A stretch of 64,000 nucleotides of DNA from VAZQ01 sp963817015 (GTDB lineage: Bacteria > Pseudomonadota > Alphaproteobacteria > Rhizobiales > Xanthobacteraceae). The notes under the pieces are model-generated. The model was not told where the DNA came from. It saw only the letters and a program-made list of their open reading frames with translations, and did not search any database. Positions 8,815 through 18,548 of the stretch are shown in pieces; positions within the stretch are counted from its first letter, which is position 1, and each line of letters begins with the position of its first letter. Where the stretch lies: assembly GCA_963817015.1 (NCBI GenBank), contig CAWFMV010000004.1:310001-374000 (forward strand). Reading direction: 5' to 3'. The position numbers and the translations under genes were made by a program.

Positions 8815-9168
8815 ATGGCGCACCGCGCTTGTCTTAGCCTGTTGCTGGCACTCGCTGTTTCGTTCGCAGCCCTGTTTTCGCTGCGCGGAGCGGACAGCGC
8901 GCGCGCGGATTCGATTTCCCAGAATGCAGAGCATGCGCACGGCGTCGACAGCCGCTGGCTCGCGAGCAGTCCGCCCAACGGGGGCGACCTGGCTGCAGTC
9001 TTCAGGCAATGGAACGACAACGACGATCCCGATGACATCCTGCAGGCCGAGGGCATCAGCATTGCGTTCCCGCTGCTGACCTCCGGTTTCGGGCGACGCG
9101 TCGGTCATGCCGTTGCCTGTGAACGCCTTGTCGCCTCGGCATTCCCGCGCGGCCCTCCGGTCCTCTGA
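8815..9168 (+). CDS. Small secreted protein of unknown function
   Basis: Not recognised. From the ATG at 8815 the product starts with a good signal peptide (MAHRACLSLLLALAVSFAALFSLRGADSARA) followed by about 85 polar residues (HGVDSRWLASSPPNGGDLAAVFRQWNDNDDPDDILQAEGI). The C-terminal part after about 9100 has an uneven composition. Because indels are common here, the true end may lie in another frame further on. It is a single gene in the gap after fliP. Secretion is inferred from the signal peptide only. Confidence 0.45.
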   Translation: MAHRACLSLLLALAVSFAALFSLRGADSARADSISQNAEHAHGVDSRWLASSPPNGGDLAAVFRQWNDNDDPDDILQAEGISIAFPLLTSGFGRRVGHAVACERLVASAFPRGPPVL

Positions 9169-9346
9169 TCAAGCTGCACATCGATCGCGAAAGCGCTCCG
9201 GTGCGCCCGCAATGGTGACGCGCGAGCGGATCGATCCGCCTGACACCATCGCTCCGCAACCGCCTCACCACTCTTGATCACGCAAGCGCCCGCAGCCCTC
9301 AGCGGCGGCGTGGCGCTCGCCATGGAACATCCCATGGAGACATCTC

Positions 9347-9562
9347 ATGAAGCTCATCACCTACTATGTCGGTCTCGCCCTCGTGGCTGACGTGGTCGCC
9401 GTCTTGCTGTGCCTGGCCATCGAAGAGGTTTGGCCAGCAGCCAGCCTGCCCATCTTCCTCGGCCTCTATTTTGCGATCCTCTGGGGCGCATGGGTCGCGG
9501 CCATTCGCCTGACCGAGCCGAAGGTCTCGGTCACGGATGCGACGGCCCAGCCCGCCGAGTGA
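9347..9562 (+). CDS. Small two-helix membrane protein
   Basis: 71 residues, not assigned to a named family. Seen: two hydrophobic helices (LITYYVGLALVADVVAVLLCLAI and LPIFLGLYFAILWGAWVAAIRLTE), a short loop and a polar tail. ATG at 9347, with GGAGA 8-12 bases upstream. It stands alone with no obvious operon partner. The start, ribosome site and clean membrane topology support a real gene. Confidence 0.6.
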   Translation: MKLITYYVGLALVADVVAVLLCLAIEEVWPAASLPIFLGLYFAILWGAWVAAIRLTEPKVSVTDATAQPAE

Positions 9563-9793
9563 TCTTCGGCTGACCACTGCACACGCAGGACGCGGCCCGC
9601 CCCGGCCGCGTCCTGACATCGCGTTGCGCGGGCGAAATCTCGCCCCGCACCCCTTCCAATGCGCCCCGGCTGCGCGCTAGCCTGACGCAGGCTTGGCGTT
9701 GCGTGCAGGGATTGTTTTCTCCTTCACGCCACCACAGGCTGACCAAGAATCGCGGGTCGACTTGCGGCGCGCCAATCATCGTGGGAGGGCAGC

Positions 9794-11408
9794 ATGGATC
9801 GACGTGATTTCCTGCGCGCATCGTCGGCCGCTGTGCTTGGTTTCGGATTGCCCGCCGAAGCATTCGCGCAAGCGACAACGCCCACCAACCCACAATGGGA
9901 CGCCGGCAGGTTGCGCCACCTATTGCCGCAGGTGAGCGACAGCCAGATGCTCATCAAGGCGTCGTTCAGCGCACCGATGCTCGATGCCCCGACGCTGCGC
10001 GTCGGCGATCTCAGCGTGCGCGGGCGCATGAGCGATACTCACGGCGAGCATTGGCACTTCCATGCTGGCGGGCTGCAGGCGGGACGGCGCTATACGCTGT
10101 CACTCGCCACCGCCGACGGGCGCGCGCTCGCGGCACCCTGGGAGCTTGCGACGTTTCCTGGCCCCGACGAGCGGCCGCCGCGGTTCCGCGTGCTCTTCTT
10201 CTCCTGCGCCGGCGGCCACGAGGCGCTGCCGGTCGGTCCAAACAAATTCCTGCCGACGGTCGTGCGCAATCGCCTGTTGCGACGCGCGCTGAGCTTTGCG
10301 CCGCAGGCTGCGGTGGCGAACGGTGATCACGTCTATTGGGACTTGCTGTCGCCACTGGGCTCGGGACGCTCTGGCGCGTCCGCAGAAGCGCAGGCGATCG
10401 CCGGCAAGTTCGATCGCGCGGGCATCGTGCTGGGCGGCGATAACGAAAGTGTGCTCAAGCGCGCCGCCGGGCCGCAGATCGCGCCGGTCTACGGCACCGA
10501 CTTCCGCTCGACGCCAATGTTCTTCATTCAAGATGATCATGACTATTTCGACAACGACGAAGCCACCGACGACATCGTCACGTTTCCGCCGACCTATTTC
10601 ATGCTGCAGCTCGCCCGCGCCACGCAGCTCATGTACTATCCGGAGTACCTGCCTGATGTGGCGCGTCCACGCGGCCTCGCATGGTCGTCGGCGGCCGATC
10701 GCGTTGAGGGTCTGTCGGAAACGTTTGGGACCATCCGCTACGGGCGTCTCGCCGAAATTTTGCTCTACGACATCCGCCGCACCGCCACGCTCGCGGGGCA
10801 GAGCGCGGTCTACATCGACGTCGAGGCCGAGAAATGGCTGAAGGCGCGCATGGCGGCGACCGAGGTCGCCCATGTGGTGCACGCGCCCTCCAATCCGCCC
10901 GGATGGAGCGCGGGTAAGTGGGGTGAATGGTACCCGGACATTCTCGGACCGGACAAAAAGCTCACCACCAAGATTCCCAAGCCCTATTGGCAGCCCGGCT
11001 GGCTCAAGCAGCACGACCGGCTGATGGCGGCGATGGCGGAGATGAAAGGCCGCGTGCCGCTGGTCGTCAGCGGCGACATGCACTCGATCGCGCTCGGCAA
11101 GATGCTGCGCAGCGGCTCACTCGACCTCGCCCGCAACCCGATCAACGTCGCACTGTCGGGAACGATTGGAACGTCGCCTGTCGGCTGGCCGTCGGTCGGT
11201 ATTCGTGGCACGCCCGCGCTGCCCTCCGCCGTGCTCGATTTCAGCGAGACCATCAAGCCGATCGAGCAGCATGGCTTTACGCTGGTCGACTTCATGCCCG
11301 ACAAGATGGTGCTCCGGGTGTTCAAATGGGACCGCAACACGCAACCCGGTCGAAGCGATCGACACGCTCGAGCCGTTCCACACCGCCGAGCTGCCGCGCC
11401 CGGCATGA
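9794..11408 (+). CDS. PhoD-like metallophosphatase with Tat signal
   Basis: Exported phosphatase of the PhoD/alkaline phosphatase D type. Seen: a twin-arginine leader (MDRRDFLRASSAAVLGFGLPAEAFAQ), metal-site motifs of the family (VANGDHVYWD, FFIQDDHDYFDND, VSGDMHSIALGK) and a fibronectin-like N-terminal region that includes FRVLFFSCAGG. An extra C near 11348 shifts the last 20 residues. The corrected C terminus reads NTQPVEAIDTLEPFHTAELPRPA and ends at 11408. Length is about 537 residues. It is followed after 36 bp by a methyltransferase gene. The substrate is unknown; phosphodiesters or phosphomonoesters are inferred from the family. Confidence 0.8.
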
Positions 11409-11444
11409 ACGGGTTGCTCTGATCAACTCACCGGGGAGAGCGAT

Positions 11445-12191
11445 TTGGCCGAGAAGAGCGCTTCCGCGATGGCCGGCGAAGCCGCCACATTGTGCGCGCC
11501 GCCGCGCCGGCAGTTTTTCATGACCTTGCGCGACATCGGCATGTGGGTGCGAAGCGCCCGTGCCGATGCAGCAGTGGCTGAGCACACGGCCGGGCATGGC
11601 GTCTCGCATGCATTCGAGATGCTTTACGTCGCCAATCCGGACCCCTACGGCGCCATCGACCCGCGCTACCGCTATCAGGCGCGCAAGTACGAAATGCTGT
11701 TGTCTTTCCTGCCGGCGCGCCACTACCGGCACATTCTCGAGCTTGGATGCGGCGTCGGCGCGTTATGCCGGGCGCTTGCACCCTATGCCGAGAGTGTCAC
11801 CGGCGTGGATGTCGCCGCCGCCGCGGTGCAGCGTGCAACCAATCTCTCGCGAAATTACAGCAATGTCGCATTTGCCTCGGCCGATGTCCGGACCTTTGAC
11901 ACCGCTGACGCTGCTGGACGACGGTATGACCTGATCGTCATCGCCGATGTGCTCTATTATGCGCTGCAGCAGGATGACAAGCCGGCGCTGGAAGCCATCG
12001 CCTGCCGGGTCGCGGCCTGCCTCGCGCCAGGTGGTTTGGTGCTGCTCGCCGACCATTATTTTTTCGGGCTTGATGCAGCGTCGCGCCGCACTCGGGCAAT
12101 TCACGGAGTCTTCCGCCAGGCTTCCATGCTCCACCAGCGCGCCGAGCACCGCCGCTGCTTCTATCTGGCGACGCTGTTGGAGCAGAACTGA
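11445..12191 (+). CDS. SAM-dependent methyltransferase, NodS-like
   Basis: Class I methyltransferase. Seen: the SAM-binding motif ILELGCGVGALCRALAPY, the acidic loop VTGVDVA, then SADVRTFD and YDLIVIADVLYY, followed by LAPGGLVLLADH. The segment EMLYVANPDPYGAIDPRYRYQARKYEMLL is typical of the NodS-like group, which includes rhizobial chitooligosaccharide N-methyltransferases. No other nod gene is near, so a role in Nod factor synthesis is not supported. The start is TTG at 11445 behind GGGGAG; ATG at 11469 is an alternative. 248 residues, intact. Confidence 0.75.
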   Translation: MAEKSASAMAGEAATLCAPPRRQFFMTLRDIGMWVRSARADAAVAEHTAGHGVSHAFEMLYVANPDPYGAIDPRYRYQARKYEMLLSFLPARHYRHILELGCGVGALCRALAPYAESVTGVDVAAAAVQRATNLSRNYSNVAFASADVRTFDTADAAGRRYDLIVIADVLYYALQQDDKPALEAIACRVAACLAPGGLVLLADHYFFGLDAASRRTRAIHGVFRQASMLHQRAEHRRCFYLATLLEQN

Positions 12192-12202
12192 AGGCGCTCA
12201 CC

Positions 12203-13257
12203 ATGACCTGGCTGCTCGGAACTATGACATCAGCCCGCAAGATCGCCGGCTACCTCGTGGCGCTTGCCATCGCCAGCGCGGCTCCCGCCGCCGCCCAGTC
12301 GCCGCGCCCATGGCTCGTCCCCGAGCTGCATGCCGCCGCGAAGTCGGAAGGCAACACGCTCACCATGTACGCCTCGATGAACGAGGAGGAGGCGCTGCCC
12401 TACTGGGCGATCTTCGAGCAAGCGACCGGGATCAAAGTGAATTTCGTGCGCATGTCGGATTCCAACATCCGCGCCCGCGTCGCCATCGAGCACCGCGCCG
12501 GGCAGCGCAGCTGGGACCTGGTCGCGACCTCGCCGGTCTATCGGCTTGGCAATGAGATCCTGGCGCCGTTCGATCCGCCGCAGGCCAAGGACCTGATCCC
12601 GCAGGCACGCGATCCCGACCGGCGCTGGTACGGCTATTCCGGCAACTACAACACGCCCGCCTACAACACCACGAAGGTGAAGCCCGAGGAGCTGCCGAAG
12701 AGCTATGAGGAGTTCCTCGAGCGCAAGCAATGGGCCGGCAAGGTCGCGATCGACGCGACCGATACCGAGTGGCTCGCGGGCCTGTTTGCGCATTACGGCG
12801 AGGAGCGCGCCAGCAAGCTTCTCCGCGACATCGTGGCGGCGCTGAAGCCGGTGGTGATCGACGGCCATCTCAATCTGGCGCGCCAGGTCGGCGCGGGCGA
12901 GTATCTCGTTGCGCTCAACAATTACGTTCCGCTGACCATCAACCTGAAGCTCGCCGGCGTGCCGACCGACTTCTGGGCGCTCGATCCGGTCAGCTCTCAC
13001 CTTCGGATCGATCGGCATCTACACTCAGGCGCCGCATCCGAAGACCGCGCTGCTCGCCGCGAACTACATGCTCAGCCACGAAGGCCAGAGCTTCCTGACC
13101 CGCAAGGGCCGGCTGCCCGTCGCGTTCCGACGTGGCCACCAATCCGCCGGGTGTGATGGACGTGCTTGGCCAGAAGAAGATCGTTCACACCATCACATCC
13201 GCCACCGAGCAGCGCAGAATGCAGCAGACCTTCAACGAGATATTCCGGCCGCGTTGA
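12203..13257 (+). CDS. Periplasmic extracellular solute-binding protein (frameshifted)
   Basis: ABC-type (iron/polyamine-like) binding protein. Seen: a signal peptide ending AAPAAAQ, then LTMYASMNEEEALPYWAIFEQATGIKVNFVRMS, typical of family 1 solute-binding proteins, and YSGNYNTPAYNTTKVKPEELPKSYEEFLE. The frame breaks near 12997 (expected SSTFGSIGIY) and near 13125 (expected PVRSDVATNPPGVMDVL). The true C terminus reads QQTFNEIFRPR at 13257. About 351 residues. No ABC permease or ATPase gene is adjacent, so it is an orphan here. The next gene starts 24 bp later. Confidence 0.75.
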
Positions 13258-13281
13258 GACGCCGGCGTGGGAGGAGAACGC

Positions 13282-13885
13282 ATGACGCAATTCGATCGGG
13301 CGGCTGATCCTGGGCGATCGACGGTGCTGTGCGCGGCCGGGAGTCGCGCAGGCGCAGGAGAAGCTATTTCGACTTGACGTCCACGACCTTCAAGGACGGC
13401 CAGATGATGCCGAAGAAGGTCGCCAACAGCCGCGCCAACGACCCGCAGAATCCGAACTGCATCGGCGACAATGTCTCGCCGCAACTGTCGTGGGTCAATC
13501 CGCCGCGCCGGCACCAAGAGCTATGCGTTCCTCATGTTCGATCCGGAAGGTCGTGGCGGCGGCGGCGTGATCCATTGGGTCGCCTATGGCATTCCGGCAA
13601 CCGTGACCGGCTTTGCCGAGGGCGAGGTCAGCAAGGCCTCGCCAAACTACGTCGGCGGCAAGAGCCGGCAGGGCGTCGGCCACTATTCCGGCCCGTGCAC
13701 GCCCGCCCAACTCAAAGCCGCGTCATTACACGTTCGTGCTGATCGCGACCGACCTCGAGCCGAACGCGTTGCCGCCTGGCCTGACCAAGGAGGAGCTCAC
13801 CGCCAGGATCGTGCCGTCGGGCCCCGTCCGCCATGACAAGGGCGCGGCCGGATTGGTTGGTCTGTTTGCACATCCCGGAAATTGA
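13282..13885 (+). CDS. PEBP/YbhB-like secreted protein (frameshifted)
   Basis: Phosphatidylethanolamine-binding (Raf kinase inhibitor-like) family. Pieced together over several frames: LTSTTFKDGQMMPKKVAN, NCIGDNVSPQLSWVNPP, KSYAFLMFDPEGRGGGGVIHWVAYGIPA, then VGHYSGPCTP and HYTFVLIATDLEPNALPPGLTKEEL, ending GLVGLFAHPGN. The anion-pocket motifs SPQLSW, DPE and HW are the family hallmarks. ATG at 13282 follows GGAGGAG. A signal peptide is probable but scrambled by indels near 13300-13375; further breaks lie near 13500 and 13725. Probably cotranscribed with the binding protein upstream. Confidence 0.75.
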
Positions 13886-13892
13886 GGTCGCC

Positions 13893-14753
13893 GTGCTCGA
13901 CCGCATTGGCACGCTTGGTTGGAGAATGTGCCGCTCGCTCGGGGCCATCGCGCTCGCGACGGCGCTGCTGCTGAGCGCTCGTGCGCAGGCGCACGACGAG
14001 CCGAAATATCCCGAGTTGCGCGGACAGTGGGTGCGCGCGCATCAGCGCTCGCAATGGGACCCGAGCAAGCCGCGCGGTCTTGGACAGCAGGCGCCGCTTA
14101 CGCCCGAGTATCGGGCGATCTTCGAGGCCAATCTGGCGGCGCTGCGCACGGCACCACGGCGTCGACCCGCAGCTGCGCTGCCTGCCGGCCGGCACGCCGC
14201 GCATGATGATCGCCTACGAGCCCCTGGAAATCATCGTCACGCTCGGACATGATCTACATCCGCATCGACCATCTGAGCGAGACGCGCCGCATCTACACCG
14301 ACGGCCGCGCCTGGCCCGCCAAGGTCACGCCATCGATCTGGGGCTATTCGATCGGCCGCTGGATCGACCAGGACGGGGACGGCCGCTACGACCTGCTCGA
14401 AGTCGAGACCCGTCGACTTCAACGGCCCGCGCTATCTCGACGCCGACGGCCTGCCGCTGCACAACAACAACCGAACGATCGTCAAGGAGCGCATCTTTCT
14501 CGACAAGGCCAACAACGATCTCATGCATGCCGAGATCACGACCATCGACGACGCCTTCACGCGCCCGTGGACGGTGATGCGCGACTACAATCGCGAGCGC
14601 AATCCGGTCTGGCCGGAATATCTCTGCGCCGAAGCCAACAATCACATCATCATCGGCAAGGAGCGCTATTTCCGCAGCGCCGACGGGCACCTGATGCCGC
14701 TGCGCAAGGACCAGCCGCCGCCCGACCTGCGGAACTTCAATCAGCCGCGTTAG
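13893..14753 (+). CDS. Secreted protein of unknown function (frameshifted)
   Basis: Not assigned to a named family. The N terminus has a signal peptide (MCRSLGAIALATALLLSARAQAHDE). The mature part is spread over frames with recognisable continuity: PELRGQWVRAHQRSQWDPSKPRGLGQQAPLTPEY, then HGVDPQLRCLPAGTPRMMIAYEPLEIIVT, MIYIRIDHLSETRRIYTDGRAWP, and DRYDLLE-type text to PPPDLRNFNQPR. Breaks lie near 14140, 14245 and 14410. The repeated pattern of Trp, Pro and acidic residues with one Cys suggests a soluble periplasmic protein. Start GTG at 13893 behind GAGG; ATG at 13926 is the alternative. It follows the PEBP gene by 7 bp and is likely in the same operon. Confidence 0.65.
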
Positions 14754-14976
14754 CATCCCGGCCCTGCAACTCGGCCTGGCGCAATCCGGTCGCTCAACGT
14801 CCGCTATTCCACCGATGCGGCGCAAGAGCAGACATGCCGGGAGGTCCGAGCAGGAACTAAGGCAAGTTACGGTCAACGCTACGCCTTGCTTTGACCCAAG
14901 CCACTGACCAAGAAGCGATTCGTTTTTGATGTGAGTCAATGCTCAAGCCGTAGAACGCGCCCGAATTGGTCTGTTC

Positions 14977-16032
14977 ATGAGAGAGCCGCGCAACCGGATC
15001 GTTCAAGTCAGGCAGTTCGGCGGTCCCGACGAGCTGGAGGTGACCGACGCTCCCCTGCCGACGGCCGGCCGGGGCGAGGTGCGAGTCCGCGTGCTCACCT
15101 CAGGTCTGGAGTACACGGACGTGGTGATCCGGCGCCACCTCTACCCGCAAACGATGCGCCGCCGGCCACCGTTCGTGCTTGGATATGATGTCGTCGGGGA
15201 AATCGATCAGCTCGGCGATGGCGTGAGCGGCTTTCAGCTTGGCGACCGAGTGGCCGATCTGACGGTACTCGGGTCGAATGCCGCCTATCGCACGCTCCGG
15301 GCCGACCACCTGACCCGCGTGCCGGCGGGCGTCGACGCAGCAGAGGCGGCGGCGCTAATCTTGAGCTGGACGACCGCATACCAGCTCCTTCACCGCACGG
15401 CCCGGGTGCAGCGAGGACAGCGCGTCCTCGTGCATGGAGCCGCCGGCGCCGTCGGTCAGGCGCTGCTCGTGCTTGGCAGGCTCGCCGGCCTCGAGGTGTG
15501 GGGGACCGCGCGCGGCTCGCACGCGGCACTGATCCGCGAGCTCGGCGCCACGCCGATCGACTACCAACGCGAAGACTTCACCCGCGCCCTACCGGGCGGG
15601 TTCGACGTCGTCTTCGACGGCATCGGCGAGGACGGCTATCGCCGCTCGTTCGCGGCGCTCAAGCGCAGCGGCCTGCTCTGCGTCTACGGCTACACCGCGG
15701 GCGTGCAGGCGCAGCAGCGCCTGCTCACCATCTTGATGTGGATCGCGCACGTGTATCTATGGAGGCGGTTCCTGAGTTGGCTGCCTGGCGGTAAGCGCCT
15801 TCGCGTCTACTCGATCAATGCAATGCGGGCGCTGCATCCGGTCTGGTTCCGGGAGGACATGGAGCGGCTCTTCGGCCTGTTGGCAACTGGCGCCATCCGG
15901 CCGCGCGTCGCCGAGCGGATCTCCTTCGACGAGGTCGCCGAGGCACACCGCCGCCTCGAGGCGGGCGGTCTCGAGGGCAAGCTCGTCCTCTGCCCGGACC
16001 TCCCATCGCGACGCAACCGGGTCCAGCCTTAG
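14977..16032 (+). CDS. MDR-family NAD(P)-dependent oxidoreductase (quinone reductase-like)
   Basis: Medium-chain dehydrogenase/reductase without the catalytic-zinc residues, most like NADPH:quinone reductases. Seen: the N-terminal GroES-like domain (DELEVTDAPLPTAGRGEVRVRVLTSGL, GYDVVGEIDQLGDGVSGFQLGDRV) and a Rossmann domain with the nucleotide loop VLVHGAAGAVGQALLVLGR. A helical insertion LLTILMWIAHVYLWRRFLSWLPGGKR follows, then a C-terminal FDEVAEAHRRLEAGGLEGKLVL. 351 residues, intact, ATG start. It stands alone. The substrate cannot be told from the sequence. Confidence 0.85.
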   Translation: MREPRNRIVQVRQFGGPDELEVTDAPLPTAGRGEVRVRVLTSGLEYTDVVIRRHLYPQTMRRRPPFVLGYDVVGEIDQLGDGVSGFQLGDRVADLTVLGSNAAYRTLRADHLTRVPAGVDAAEAAALILSWTTAYQLLHRTARVQRGQRVLVHGAAGAVGQALLVLGRLAGLEVWGTARGSHAALIRELGATPIDYQREDFTRALPGGFDVVFDGIGEDGYRRSFAALKRSGLLCVYGYTAGVQAQQRLLTILMWIAHVYLWRRFLSWLPGGKRLRVYSINAMRALHPVWFREDMERLFGLLATGAIRPRVAERISFDEVAEAHRRLEAGGLEGKLVLCPDLPSRRNRVQP

Positions 16033-16362
16033 CGCGAGCCGGGCCCCGCACACGCGCCCACAGCGACGGCGCACGATTTTGCCCGAATCACTTGTCTCGT
16101 TTATCGTATGTCGTTGAGTTGTCGATCAATACTCGGCCGATGGGCGCCTTCCGGCGCCACCACGGAGCGGAAGCTCCGGGAATGGGCCGAGCCGTTGCGG
16201 TCTGTCGCCCCATGAGGCTGCGACCGGGTTGGTCCTCATTTGCGTCCTCGAGCATCGCTTCGGGACAGCGACATCCGAGAACAGCCAACTCCATGGGTCA
16301 GCGGAATGGGCCGGCCTGTCGGAGCGCGGCCGGAGGTTATTAGGTTCAGGAGCTAAGGGCAG
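16033..16362. other. Gene-free leader region before the jet operon
   Basis: 330 bp with no convincing gene. Short inverted repeats are present (GGCGCC-TTCC-GGCGCC near 16144-16159). AGGAG about 12 bases before the jetA ATG is a plausible ribosome site. It probably holds the jetABC promoter, but no recognisable consensus was found. Confidence 0.5.
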
Positions 16363-17914
16363 ATGTCTCTGTTCCGCCACCTGCACGACAGCGCGTTTCT
16401 CGTGTTCTCACGGGATCACAAGCATCTTTACGCTGCCTGTCTGCTTGACCTGCATGAGCGCTTCTTCAGCGGTGCGCCCGCGTTCCCGACTCCGCAGCAG
16501 GTGGTCCACGCCATCTACGATATCATGCGCGCCAATCCGTCGCTCTGGACCGAGAACGACGACTTCGGCGAGGTGCTGCCGGAAATGATCTCCGCCGGCC
16601 GCCGCCGCATCCGCCGGGCCGACATCAGCAAGTCCTCGGAGAGCGGCGACAAGGCAATCCTGATTGCGCGTCAGCTCTACGCCCGGCTCCTGGCATCAGG
16701 GTGGCTCGAGGAGGAGGAATACGGGCTGCGCATCACAGTCGACATGCCGATGGGCCCGCTCCTGGTGTGTCAGCGGCTGGCGAGCCTGAACAAGGACGTG
16801 TCGCAGCGCTTCGGCGGATTGATCGTGCAGATCCGCCTCAACCTCGAAGCGGTCGAGAAGCTCAATCCGCGGGTGACCGATCGCAAGCTGCGCGAGGCGG
16901 CGCTCGCGGTGCGCGAGGCGCGCCGGCAGGCCGACCAGTTCACCAAGAGCCTGCGCGCGATCCTCTCCGATCTCAAAGGCATCCGCCAGACCGTCATGGA
17001 ATCGAAGACGGTGGGCGGCCGCCTGGAGGCGTTCTTCGAGGAGTTCGTGCAGCGCATCCTGCTCAAGGATTTCGAGACGATCCTCACCGTCAATCATCCG
17101 TATCGCTTCCGGGATGAGATCGTCGATCTCGCCCGCCGCATCTCCTATACGCCCGACACCATGCAGGTGCTGGCCGAGGAATATATGGGAGCCGGCATGG
17201 CAGCCACGATCGAGGATGGCCGGCTGGAAGTGGAAAACGATCTGATCGCGATCGAATCGCACCTTCGGGCAGATCGGCGAGATGTTCGAGCGCATCGAGT
17301 CCTTCCGCCGGCAGCTCGAGGCGCGCGTGCGCAACACCATCAAATACGCCGAGCGCGGCGCGCAGGGGCTGGTCGGCCGCGCCGCCGATCTGGTGCACCG
17401 GCTCGACAGGCTTCTGCAGGACGGGCGCCATGCGGAGGCCTCGATCGAATGGGGCATCGAGCCATTGCGCTCGCCCTGGTCGGAGCATCATCACGCGCGC
17501 GGGCGCGAGCCGCGCAGGCCCGTGATGGCCCGGCCGCTCGGCGAGCGACCATCGGATCCGCTCTACGAGGTCCGCAAGCAGCTGCGCCTGCAATACATCG
17601 CCCGCATCGCGCCGCGTCCGGACGACGTGCGCCGCTTTCTCGAGCGCCAGCTGCCCGCGACCGGCAGCAAAGAGGCGCGCTTCATGCAGATCGAGACGAT
17701 CGACGATTTCCTCGCCTTCGAGATGGCTCGCCGCTTCGCCATGAGCCGCGAGGTGCCACCCGAGATCGCCAAGACATTCGAGCTCGAATTCGCGCCCGAC
17801 ATGCCGCCGCATGAGAGCGAGTGGCTGCGCTGCCCGAACTTCATCGTGCGGCGAACGAGCGCGCGAGCGAGCGAGCGCCCAAGTGAGCGCCGCCGAGGCT
17901 CCGCGCATGCTTAG
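16363..17914 (+). CDS. jetA: JetA/MksF-like kleisin subunit of a Wadjet-type SMC complex (frameshifted)
   Basis: Kleisin-like subunit of a MukBEF-related SMC complex. Seen: the N-terminal MSLFRHLHDSAFLVFSRDHKHLYAACLLDLHERFF typical of JetA, a winged-helix-like region, then long amphipathic helices (LREAALAVREARRQADQFTKSLRAILSDLKGIRQTVM). After a one-base insertion near 17263 (expected ESTFGQIGEMFERIESFRRQLEARV) it continues to FELEFAPDMPPHESEWLRCPNF. Length is about 516 residues. The stop overlaps the ATG of jetB (ATGCTTAG), which indicates an operon. Known role: JetABCD clears small circular plasmids, while the related MksFEB complex lacks the nuclease and organises chromosomes. Confidence 0.85.
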
Positions 17915-18548
17915 CGAGTTCGAGGAGATCGAGCGCGCGGCCGGCACCGAGAAGGCTGCCGACGTGCGCCGCGCGCTGCACTTTCTGCTGCGCCGTCAAT
18001 TCGTGTACGCGGGCGATCCGCGCACCAGCACCGTCTACAGCACCGTCATGGACGGGCGCTTCCGCAACGCCATCGACGGCTTCTTCGACAGCTGCGGCTA
18101 CCGCGTCCACCGCGACGAGGAGGCGCAGTGGGCCGGCATCACGGCCATCGGGGAGGACGTGCCGCTGCCGCGCATGAAGCTCGACGAGACCATCGTGGTG
18201 CTGGTGCTGGCCGCGCACTGGCAGGACGAGGTCAATGTGGGCGCGGTCGAGGGCCGCGCCACCGTCGTGACCACGCTCAACACGCTCTATGACCGCTACC
18301 GCGAGATGGCACGGCCGCACAGCAGCACCGCGATCTCGTCGACGCGCTTTCGCGACCTCCTCAAGGAGCTGGCTCAGCGCAGCCTGGTCGACGTCGGCGA
18401 CTTCGATAACGAGGAGCAGGATTGCGAGGTCGCGATCCGTCCGATGATCAAGCTGGTCAGCGGCAGCGACGCGCTGCAGCGCATCGAGCGCTATGTCCGA
18501 CACGAGGAGGCGCGCTCGTCGCCGTCGCAGGAGGATGACGAACCATGA
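17907..18548 (+). CDS. jetB: JetB/MksE-like subunit (DUF4194 type)
   Basis: Winged-helix KITE-like subunit that bridges the SMC and kleisin subunits. 213 residues from ATG at 17907 (MLSEFEEIERAAG), which has GAGG 8 bases upstream; GTG at 17883 is possible. Seen: ALHFLLRRQFVYAGDPRTSTVYSTVMDGRFRNAIDGFFDSCGYRVHRDEE, then LPRMKLDETIVVLVLAAHW and STRFRDLLKELAQRSLVDVGD, in the expected order for DUF4194 proteins. The start overlaps the jetA stop, and its TGA overlaps the jetC ATG (ATGA). Intact. Confidence 0.85.
   Translation: MLSEFEEIERAAGTEKAADVRRALHFLLRRQFVYAGDPRTSTVYSTVMDGRFRNAIDGFFDSCGYRVHRDEEAQWAGITAIGEDVPLPRMKLDETIVVLVLAAHWQDEVNVGAVEGRATVVTTLNTLYDRYREMARPHSSTAISSTRFRDLLKELAQRSLVDVGDFDNEEQDCEVAIRPMIKLVSGSDALQRIERYVRHEEARSSPSQEDDEP

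Noticed and set aside
11445..12191. Naming the methyltransferase nodS
   Set aside because: The family fits but no nodulation gene is nearby; NodS-like proteins are widespread outside nodulation.
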